From assembly GCA_037127255.1 (NCBI GenBank), contig JBANSL010000008.1:36531373-36595372 (forward strand): a stretch of 64,000 nucleotides of DNA, read 5' to 3'. A program made the translations under genes and the position numbers. The notes beneath the pieces were generated by a model that was not told where the DNA came from, made no database searches, and saw only the letters and a list, made by a program, of their open reading frames with translations. Every line of letters starts with the position of its first letter. Within the stretch, counting starts at the first letter, position 1. Of this stretch, positions 54,892 to 64,000 are shown piece after piece. The stretch comes from Persicaria tinctoria. Its lineage: Eukaryota > Streptophyta > Magnoliopsida > Caryophyllales > Polygonaceae.

Positions 54892-57800
54892 TTATGTATG
54901 TGTTCTATGGGGAAATCCCAACATCACATACTCGCCTAAGCCGGGTCTTCTCGAACATGATCTGAATCGTCTAGAACTGAAAATGATAGGTGAGTAAAGT
55001 TGAATATAGGTGAGATTTGCTGCTGCAAGTGTTGTTTTTAAAATGAGTTCTTTATGGAAGGAATCAGGCTGAAGTGTTTTATATACCTCTGGTGGATCTG
55101 ATGATGCTGTGGAACTTGCTTCAGCTGAGACCTCAACGTTTCTTGCTTCTGATTTCTCATTTGAATAACTAGTAACATATGAAAACAAAAACCATGTGAG
55201 GTGACTGCTATCCCTAATTTGGATGCGGATTGGATGCCAATGAAGCTGTCATCCCTAATTTCGTCTAGATGAACATTAGGATTAGGATCTGTTAGTGAAT
55301 AGACACTTACGTGGAAAGTATCGTCACCCAGACAAGCTCCACACAGTCCACCCAAAGAAGTCTTTGTTCCACGGGGACGACACCATAGGTGATTAGGTGG
55401 GCAAATGGCCAAAGCTTCCATCCTGCCTGCAAAACCATCCCGAAGAATTCACTGTTAGAGAAAAAAGTACCATGAACTTTATGCATAGGACAGCCAAAAG
55501 GGATAAGTAAATTCAAACGGAAACAGATGATTAAATACAATGGTGCAACACTGCAACTGATCACAAGGTTGTAACCATAAATGCTATCCTTACAAACTCG
55601 TCAAGATTTCATGAAGAGTAGTGAATCATTAATACAATGAGAGCATATCAGAGATGTTTATAAATATGGATGTGCAAATTGCTCAATAGACTACAAAAAT
55701 TTCACTGTCTGTGCTAACTTTTAAATTACATCTTGTGAAAGTTCAGAGCGTAAGCCGGTAAGCGATTAGTTCCCTTAGAAGAGATGGAAATGAAGTGTGA
55801 AGATAAATATAGAAATTATTAAGAAATAGGTGGATAGATGATTCCTACCCTAGTCACATAACACGTAATTGTGATCAAACCATTTTTTACCATTCTATGC
55901 AAACCAATGGTCTCCTTAGAACTAAAGGATACAGAGGTACGACCATTCTATGCAAACCAATGGTCTCCTAAGAACTCAAGGATACAGAGGTACGAGCCTA
56001 TAGAACAGAGATCCTATCTCTATTCAAGTAAGGTCATGCAAACCAATGGTCTCACTAAGCAAAGGAGAATGTAAAAGTGAAGTTTTAGCAAATGCAGTTA
56101 GTTCGACAATGTTTTATCCAAAGTTGGAATAACTCGAAAAAAGAACCTGCTGAAACATAAGGAGCAGTAAATAAGAATATAGATTCACCTAGGTTCAATC
56201 CAGATATTGTTCCATTGAATAAATTAGAAGGCATTAATAAAAAAGGAGTATATGATACGGGCAGTAAGAGAACTTACTGTCAACATGGGCCAGAATGTCG
56301 CCCTCCATTCGTTAAAAATAGTAACTGGAGAATCACGTCTCAAAATTGCAACAACCGTATAGTAAATGCTGTTCCATAACGCCGACCATGCAGTTTGGTC
56401 AAAAGCAACTTTAACAGGAACTACCCACCATTCTTTGAAAGGAAACAACGCCTGTAGAATCAGAGAACAGCTAAAAGAATCAATGAAGTTTAATTGAAAA
56501 AAAGGAAAAACGAGAACCAGCAAACCAGAACATCAATCAAACTTCGATGCAAGCATAAGAATAATCACCTCACAGAATTCATAGTAGTAATGTGACAGAG
56601 ACCCGTGAAGGGTGAATCCAACAAGTCCAGATCTGAACATACGTGCTCGGTCAAATTCAAACAAGGGTTTTCCTTCATAACACTGCCCCAAATACATGAG
56701 AGAATTAGCAAACAAGAATGTCTTCGAAGATAAAAAATGTAGTCTGATAGTCTGAAAACAAACCTGGGCTATCCAGTCTCCTAAAGAGTAGACAACTCCA
56801 CTTATCATCATTTTTGCTAAGACGGGGTTCGTTTTAAGAGCTTCCTCATATGCACTCCAACTGTGCTGGGGTGCATATCTTACTATTTCAAATAGAGTCC
56901 ATCCCTACCGATTGAACATGGGGAAAAAAGTTAAAAGGATACACTATTTCAAATAGAGTCCATCCCTACCGATAGAAAGTTTGACAAATCTCACTGTGGC
57001 CAAACACATAACTAATTGGCTACTCAATCCCCACAAATTAAATCCCGAAGCTAACATAACAGTTGAATCAAATTCAACTGAAACTAAATTCAGTGAAGCT
57101 AACAAAACAAGCACCAGCAGCTAGCTGAAACTAAATTCAGTGAAGCTGTCACTTGTCATGTTAGCCAGCTAGTTCTATCATTCTATGAACTCCCTCTGTT
57201 ATCATGGTTCTGACTGTTGTCAATAATACTTGAAATAAGTACATTTCACTCTCCAATCATTATTGAAACTCAACCAATAGCTTTTGATAAAGGATCACTT
57301 TACATACGCGAACTTTGTCACTCAACCAATAGCTTTTGATAAAGGATCACTTTACATACGCGAACTTTGTCATCTAATTAAGACAAGAAACTTTAGTCTC
57401 ATTTCAATCCACCAAACAAACAGTAAAACGCAGTCAATTGCTTCAGGAGATCAGTAGCTAATCTCCAGCCAAGTACTCAATCAGTCGACGAATTATAGCT
57501 AACACTCTAGTCTCATTTGATTCGCAAAACAGAAATCAAATCTTTTTGAGACCAAAACAGAAATCAAATCATTCCAACACGAAGGTCAAAACATTAAAAG
57601 AATCTGAGAACTCACATGCCAATACTCGTGGTCGATGGTGAGAAGCTTGGTGACAGCAAAGCTGCCAGCAGCCAGAACGATGGAGGCGTTAATCGCCCTA
57701 TCAAGTAATTTCTCAACATCCTCTTCCACGTCCTTTCCTCCTCCACCTCCACCACCACCACTAACGCCGACCGTATCCACACCGCCGGCCAATCCTTCAA

Positions 57801-58116
57801 GTGAAAGCCTCCCTTCGAAGCCACCAACCACCTGCCCCATCAGATCGCCGCCGTCGCTCTCCCGGTCAATGAGCATCGCCATTCCGCCCTCCTGCTGGTC
57901 GGTAGAGTCGACGCTCTGCACCGGAAGTACGTCGAACTCCTTGGCCGCCGATCGGGCAGCGAAACGGCGACTCGGCGTTGATCTAATAGGGCTGAGACTC
58001 CATTGTGGGGAAGGAGAAAGCGCGGGTGGGAGCAGCTGGTTTTTGAGAGGCTTGGTGATGGATTTGGATTTGGACACAGGGGGTAGGGTTATGCCTGTGT
58101 GGACAGCGGAAGCCAT
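54892..58116 (-). CDS. Mpv17/PMP22-family membrane protein, plastid-targeted type
   Basis: Six exons on the minus strand: 58116-57616, 56904-56764, 56682-56569, 56451-56278, 55426-55311, 55170-54892; all junctions are GT-AG and in frame. The first 60 residues are Ser/Pro/basic (MASAVHTGITLPPVSKSKSI), fitting a chloroplast transit peptide. The family core starts at WSAYEEALKTNPVLAKMMIS and runs through SGVVYSLGDWIAQ, FDRARMFRSGLVGFTLHGSL, FDQTAWSALWNSIYY and FWPMLTAGWKLWPFAHLITY to VPVEQRLLWVDCVELVWVTI. It should have about four membrane segments; related plant proteins are inner-envelope or organelle membrane proteins with poorly known roles. The last exon extends well past the usual end (after STYSNEKSEA), giving about 440 aa; that tail may be read-through of a 3' UTR. 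Confidence 0.9.
55889..57373. repeat. Short tandem duplications in introns of the Mpv17-family gene
   Basis: Three separate two-copy repeats: a 52-bp unit with CATTCTATGCAAACCAATGG (55889 and 55942), a 60-bp spacing of CTATTTCAAATAGAGTCCAT (56883 and 56943, the first covering an exon start), and a 52-bp unit ACTCAACCAATAGCTTTTGA (57269 and 57321). Confidence 0.8.
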
Positions 58117-59078
58117 GGATGGACTCTGGAGAGGAATCAAATCTCCGACGAAGTGGTTTCTCTCCGACTCAAAAATGAAAGGAGGGTGCAAGTGGTGGAT
58201 TTTACGATCACCAATGTGATTCGGTGCGGTAAGAAGTAGCGTAGACTCGTGGGCTTTAATTTTTAGCCGTCTAAGTCTGTAAAGGCGGGTCAACGAGTAC
58301 CCATTTATGTTTCATCTTGCTACCCCTTAAATATACGGATGAGCCACTGAGTAAGGAAAAGTAAGACCATATCTGGAGTCTTACGTAAAAAGGTGATACT
58401 ACCCGCAAAAGTCCTACTCGATGAGCCTACCCACAAGAAACCGACCACTAGGGTGCTAAGGGAATCGCTAAGACCGACGATACAACACACTTACATCCCG
58501 GTCCATACCAGGACAAGCATAGCGTTCAAGCCCAAATACTTAAGTAGCATGCCGATATGGGGATGTAGATGTATTATATCCTTTATCTATTCCTTGTCTA
58601 TATAAGTCATTGTGATCCTATTTGAGAGGTCACTCAAGCAGTATAGATCTATTCTTCCACGTATTATAACAACTAAATTTAGTTGGAAGTATTATTTTCA
58701 TCTTTTCATATGAAGTGCTTAATAAATAGTAAATCAAAAAATAAATGTGATGCTTAGATGGAGTTGAAACTATTTTGCAGTTATTTTTAATTTCAATGAT
58801 ACACATCCACTTAATTGATGATGTATGGTCCTAAAAAGGCCGGTAGTAGACATAAAATTGTGGCTGTGGTGGTGCTGCATCATTCAACCAATCCATTGCC
58901 TATCTACTATACAACTGTAGAATCTTCACACATTCACACAACACCACCAACAACGACAGTGGAATCTTGGAATTTCCTAATTTGTAATTTGTATTATTAG
59001 TGAAATTAAAGATGGTTTAATTTGTAACCATTGGAGAATTAAGTGGGGTCCCGTGCAAAGATGAGGACCGAAGCCTTG
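58117..59078. other. Promoter side of the Mpv17-family gene and intergenic DNA
   Basis: The 5' UTR probably extends to about 58210. The open frame continues upstream to 58293, but the Mpv17 start at 58116 fits the transit peptide better. No further gene. Confidence 0.5.
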
Positions 59079-59476
59079 AGAGCATCAGCATCCATGGGGC
59101 TACCCCATCCCGACTTTTTTTTTATCTCTCCTCCTAAAATTTCGACACCTCATTTTTCAATATATTTACCCCTTCCTTTAAGTTTTACCCACATTCATAA
59201 GTCTACCCCATTACTTATTTTATAACTTTATTTATACCTCATTACATATTTTCAACCAATCAAAACATAATTTACATAATAAAAAATTATAAAACAAATG
59301 AGAGGTCCCACAATATATTAAAAAAAAAAAAGAAAATTATTGGAAAAGTGAAAGGGTTTACCCCTTTGGACTAGGGTGACCCCTTCCCCTCTATACAATG
59401 GGTTAAACCCCACATCCATAATCTACCCCTTTGTGATGGATGGGGTGGGTAAAAACCCATGGATGTGGATGCCCTG
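59079..59476. mobile_element. MITE-like foldback element
   Basis: Left GAGCATCAGCATCCATGGGG and right (reverse complement) GGGCATCCACATCCATGGGT are inverted repeats that continue into ACCCC/CCCCATCC blocks. I could not settle a target duplication, so the class (hAT or PIF/Harbinger) is open. Confidence 0.55.
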
Positions 59477-59799
59477 ACAACTCATCATTATAGGTAAATT
59501 CTGTACAGATTTAGTTTGTCCGGGGTGACGATTGGTGGGGTGGAAGATTGTGTTCCTATAGAGTTTTAAAAATACTATATGGGTAAATTTGATAAAATCT
59601 GGATCGTTAAAATAAAAATTAACGTATAAGATCTTGCTCCCTACTTTCTCCCCACTAACCGGGCCCACCAACCTAATTTTTTTTTTTAATTATTTTTTGT
59701 GAGGGGAAAATGACGAGTTTCTCCACAACTCTACCGAATCGGGACGGGTTGTGGATGTGAGATCACTGGGACCTGTTTGGAAATATATTGGATAACTAT

Positions 59800-61680
59800 T
59801 TTTTTTTTTTTGATAGAAAATAACAGGCCGAAGCCTTAACCCGGCGCAGACAGCCTCCTACCCAATCCTCCTACCCAATGTTGCGCATCCTGGTCTTAGT
59901 GACTCCATGCACATCATCAAGAAGGAGGCCAACTGCATCCGTAGGAACCGAATCCAATGTATACAAGCCAATAGGGAAATTAAAAGCGAAATTAGCAAGG
60001 GAATCCGCAAGACAATTGCCTTCCCGAAACAAGTGTCGGAGCTTCAGATCCCAGCTCCTACTTATGAAGCCATGGCAAACATTCACCAGGTTGGCGCAGG
60101 GGTGAGCGGACTTCACCGGCCCCTTTAACAATCTCAACGCATCCTCCGAGTCTGTCTCACACTCCACTTTGCGAAGTCCGAGGTCCCACGCCACTTCGAG
60201 ACCTTTCGCTATAGCCCACAGCTCCGCCATGACCACCGAGCACACTCCGATATTCATGGTGAAGCCCACGATCCAATTGCCTTGATCATCTCTGATGCAC
60301 CCCCCCAGCCGCAGCACTCCTAGCTCTTCTCACAGCCCCGTCCGTGTTGATTTTCGCCCAGCCCGCATGTGGGGGAACCCAGCCCACCTTAGTGGCAATA
60401 CTCCTCTTTGTTGAAGCTGCGCCGCCAGCTCCAGAGCTCTTCCTATATTCGACAACCATGCTCCTGGCTCTTTCCGGGGACAAAGGAGGTCCTCTCGGTC
60501 CGCCGTCAAAGATGACTTCATTCCTTCTTTGCCAAAAACGCCAAAGCGCCACCGCGAAGAATGCATTCCAATCATCCCCCTCCCTCCCTACAGACTTGGC
60601 AAGCATGTTACTCCTCAGCCAAGCTGCAAAAGGGAGAGTGAAAAAATCGGGCATTCCTCGGGTGTCTTCAACCTGCATCCAGAAACTCCTCACAGGATCA
60701 CAATCCCTAAACAAGTGCAAAGCACTTTCAGAAACATTATGACATATGGGGCATAAATCATCGTTACCTAAGTGTCGGCGCTTTCTTTCGGCATTTGTTA
60801 GAACTCCTCCTTTACTAGCAAGCTAGATGAAAGTCCTCACTCTCTCGTTGATTCTCAAACTCCAAACAGCCTTGTAGAAAAGTTTGTCCTCGTGGCGTAG
60901 GACGTCCAGACACTCTAAGGCTGCATACCCGGATTTAACCGAGAATTCCCCGTCTCTACAACGGCTCCAACTGAGCGAGTTTTCCCTATCAGTCACGGCA
61001 ACGGCGGCGATCTCGAGGAGAGTCGCGGGATTAAGGAAGCCCGAAAAGGCATCCCAATTCCATCCAAGCCCAGGTTTCCAGAGATTAGAGACGCTGCAAA
61101 AATCAACCGGTCGAGTGTTCACAATAGAGCTCCTTGACATGAGGTTTTCATCGCCAATCCCCTTGTCGACCCAAAACCGAATATCTTTCCCATCACCGAG
61201 ATTCCATCGCACGTTGGGCTTGATAACCATTCTAGCCCTTCCAGATGTGGGATGCACCGGACGAAAGACCTAAAGCGGAGTTAGCATACTTACTAGTGAG
61301 TATCTCACCCCATAGACCTTCATCTTTAGACATAAGCCTCCACCCGAACTTAGCAATGCAGGCCACATTCAACTCCTTCATTTTTCTTATACCAAGCCCA
61401 CCAAGCTCCTTTGGTAAGGTCAGCTCGCTCCACGCCACTTTGCTCATACGACACTTATCCGGAGTGGAACCCCATATAAAATTCCTACAAGCCTTCTCCA
61501 TCTTTTTGCACACACCATCAGGCAGCAGCATTGTCGACATCGTGTAGACAGGGAGAGCGGTTAAAACGGGCCTGGTAAGAGTCACGCGACCAGCGAAGCT
61601 GAGGAGAGAAGCTTTCCAGCCGGCCAACTTACTCGTAAAAGCTATTTTATTTTCTAAACAAGTTGAGTATGTGAACATTT
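59800..61680 (-). pseudogene. 5'-truncated LINE retrotransposon, ORF2 3' half
   Basis: Minus strand: end of the reverse transcriptase (AGWKASLLSFAGRVTLTRPV, FIWGSTPDKCRMSKVAWSEL, LGGLGIRKMKELNVACIAKF), then RFWVDKGIGDENLM, a zinc-binding segment (LCPICHNVSESALHLFRDC) and an RNase H domain (AKINTDGAV, MAELWAIAKGLEVAWDLGL, VECETDSEDALRLLKG, LADSLANFAF). A T-run at 59799-59811 is its poly(A) tail. Breaks: TAG in place of a Trp codon near 60826, a frameshift at the C-run near 60301 and another near 61250. The upstream endonuclease and RT active site are missing, as in typical incomplete LINE insertions. Confidence 0.92.
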
Positions 61681-62142
61681 CTAAGTTCGGTTCAAAGCTC
61701 GACTTGCTTGAATAACTTGAATTTTGTAAAATTTCTAAAATTTCCTCAAGTTACTATGTTCTGATCAAATAGAGCTACTTAATGCTCGAAAAAAAGCTGA
61801 CTCGAACTCGTTCATTTCTTAAATGAGCCGAGTATGTGTAAAATTTTCCAAGGTGCGTGCAAAAGGGCATAAGAACCCCTAATTTGAAATCTGCCAGTAT
61901 TCATTGCCAAAAGAGATGCAATGAGTATTTGCTGAATGGTTCATTCTACAAAGTCAGATGGTGATGGTTTACAAATCCATAGAACTTACATTTGGCAAAA
62001 CAGTGTTCTTCAAACGATCCTGTGCTGCGTTGCAAGTGTGACTCTATCAACATATCATGGGTATTCTTCGGGTAAGATAAGGAACAGCGAACACAGGGGA
62101 AACGTACAATGACACACAGCTAGCATAGGTGCGCAAGAGGGT
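61681..62142. other. Intergenic DNA and 3' flank of CYP37
   Basis: No gene; the right part is presumably the CYP37 3' UTR. Confidence 0.5.
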
Positions 62143-64000
62143 TCATGTTTCACTAGGGGGTAGTATGAGACGATCTTGACCTTCCACCAACCTTGCAGAT
62201 CTTACTATATCTCCTGTCTTGATCTGTGGAAGAATATTCCTTCCAACCGTCGTGTAACTGCAATGTGAAACGAATAATGCACCAGAAATTGTGTTATCAA
62301 TCTGCACCCTTGTGCATAGCAGCATATGTGTATATAAAGCAAGAATGTCGGAGAGATTGAATGCTTGATAGCATAGCAATATCAGGACATACCCAAAAAC
62401 AGAAAATTGACCTTCGTCGAATGATAAGCCTCCTAAGCCGGACTAAAACATCAACATAGGAAAGGTAAGGTTTTGGAAATGTAAGTACTTGCAAAACTTG
62501 ACAGATATTAACTTTTGATAACTAACACAAGTCATTTTGATGGTATATGCACTTACGTTCCTCTTATCATAGAGGTAGAAGAAAAACTGATTTGGAGACG
62601 AGTATTCTTCGGAAACATCACTATGTGCCATTGCAACTGCGCCGTAAACAGACAGTGGAAGAACTGGCAGCTCACCATCCTAACAGTGCAGAATATGAAG
62701 AAACAAGTTATGATGCATTGGAAGCTAGCAAGGTATAATATGAAGATCGATCTGCGATTTTTTAAAGTTACAAGTATACCTGCACACTTAATGTTGTTTT
62801 ATATAGTGGCTCAAACTGACCAGATGGCTTTATTTCCAAAGGAACACTGTAGCCAGTGTTCCTATTGATTTTGTCGTCAGACAGAACAGCTTGACTCGTG
62901 CAGTTTAGCTTCATACCATTGTAGACCCCATCCATTACCTGAATTAAAGCAAAGCCACCACCATAATTCGTACAAGTAAAATAAACAAGAATTGTTGCCG
63001 TCAGATGATACGAGGTTGAAGTGAATATTCAAGTACCTTACCAATTTCGCAAAGTTTCCTGTTGTCAATGGTGCTGAAAATCCATCTATGACTATCTGGC
63101 AACAAAAAAAATAATAAAAAATTATATGATATAGAGACCAATTTTTCGAAGTTTTTCAATAGATATTTAATGATATGCTAAGATAGAATCCTTTATATAG
63201 CTCTAAGGAAGCCTTGGGTACCTGAATGGTAGCTGTATTATTTGCCACCCCACCAGCTTCAGGCAAAAATGCTGAACCATCGCCTTTCTCAATGGTAAAC
63301 TCAACAATTCCTCTCCCTGTTAGCCTGCACACAAAAGAATGAACTGATAATACACTCCATGTAATATTATTTATTGACTACTTGATACTGTTCACATATT
63401 TCAGGGTAAGTAGATGCAAAGGTTGTAACTTGTATGCGATTTGTTACATAACAGGTCAGACATTGGCTAGGACATACATACATCTCCCCAAGACAATCGT
63501 GAAAAAAGGAAATATCTAATGGGGAAAATGAGTGAGGAACTTAGAATAATAGATGTTGCCAACTAAATAAATGTAAAATCCATGTTGGAAGCCTACTAGT
63601 TAGTGCCTAGTGGGCTAAATAGCTAGTGGTATGGGATGGCACAATACTACCACATACTAAGTATAGCAATATTCGGAAATCGGAATATCCGATCAGATAC
63701 AGGGAACCGGATTGGATATCCAGGTATTCTCGATCAGATGAAGATCACTTTATTTTGTTTTGCCTAACGGATATCCGTTCAAATTATCCATATTGGATCG
63801 AATATCCGGCATTGAACATCCCTAAATATACCTGTAACAAATTCTTTAGGACAATATTTCAAGGAAATTTGAACTCTGCTTTAAAATCAAATTGAAAGGT
63901 AAGTATGATTTGCAAACTGATATCTCCTAATCTGCAAATTTTGACTTGCCTTGGGTATTCAACATATTGCTGTGGCAACAAAAAAGACAACCCTGGAGCC
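62143..64000 (-). CDS. CYP37: Chloroplast peptidyl-prolyl isomerase CYP37-like, C-terminal 7 exons (5' part outside window)
   Basis: Minus-strand exons 64000-63950, 63324-63222, 63095-63042, 62940-62780, 62679-62557, 62442-62393 and 62257-62143 join in frame to the stop at 62143. The protein reads LPQQYVEYPRL, TGRGIVEFTIEKGDGSAFLP, IVIDGFSAPLTTGNFAKLVM, DGVYNGMKLNCTSQAVLSDD, AVAMAHSDVSEEYSSPNQFF, SGLGGLSFDEGQFSVFGYT and ILPQIKTGDIVRSARLVEGQ. These are the cyclophilin domain and C-terminus of CYP37, a thylakoid-lumen or plastid cyclophilin related to CYP38. The fold would catalyse proline isomerisation; plant CYP37/38 are better known as assembly factors. The first visible intron starts with GC, not GT (AAG|GCAAGT), and ends normally. 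The transit peptide and helical N-terminal domain are outside the window. Confidence 0.85.

Noticed and set aside
58117..58293. N-terminal extension of the Mpv17-family protein to an upstream ATG
   Set aside because: The extra 59 residues are His/Arg-rich and lack transit peptide character; the ATG at 58116 gives a normal plastid-targeting start.

Overview
This window is nuclear DNA from a flowering plant, most likely a eudicot. It has spliced genes with GT-AG introns, a NAC gene of the RD26/ANAC019/055 type, a chloroplast CYP37-type cyclophilin and an Mpv17/PMP22 membrane protein. It also has plant transposon families: Ty1/copia, Mutator-like (MULE), Stowaway MITEs, hAT, Helitron, CACTA and LINE. 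I cannot name the species. Most of the window is nested transposons; five host loci lie in the right 28 kb.

Layout. 1-1.8 kb: 3' part of a decayed copia element. 1.9-3.3 kb: RNase H-like relic and a tRNA-like fragment. 3.3-18.6 kb: a 14.8 kb MULE (MULE-1) inserted in a MITE, with an intact FAR1-type transposase (minus strand), an RGG-tailed ORF1-like gene, a coiled-coil/membrane-anchor exon, a small three-exon gene and several repeat arrays. 18.7-25.5 kb: Stowaway MITEs, a Helitron and a second RNase H relic. 25.5-30.8 kb: a copia element with both LTRs but broken ORFs. 31.5-34.6 kb: a young copia derivative with identical LTRs and no gag or integrase. 35.0-36.35 kb: a MULE foldback inside a Stowaway MITE, directly upstream of the NAC gene (36.6-37.7 kb). 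38.8-39.9 kb: a Pack-MULE-like element. 40.05-47.07 kb: MULE-2, also inserted in a MITE. 48.2-48.8 kb: CACTA-like terminus. 51.5-53.1 kb: third RNase H relic and a hAT element. 54.1-58.1 kb: small-protein gene and Mpv17-family gene. 59.8-61.7 kb: truncated LINE. 62.1-64.0 kb: 3' part of CYP37.

The most interesting system is MULE-2 (40052-47071). It encodes a MULE transposase joined to an OTU-type cysteine protease, a small B3-domain DNA-binding protein, two inward-facing paralogous six-cysteine proteins and a plant-mobile-domain-like relic. About 25 copies of a regular dyad, CAACGTY-N6-RACGTTG, form four clusters: both termini and the two divergent promoter regions. This looks like an element-wide operator set read by an element-encoded DNA-binding protein, comparable in logic to the VANC anti-silencing factors of Arabidopsis VANDAL MULEs but with different proteins and motif. 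That functional link is inference. The dyads, genes, 9-bp target duplication and interrupted MITE are visible in the sequence.
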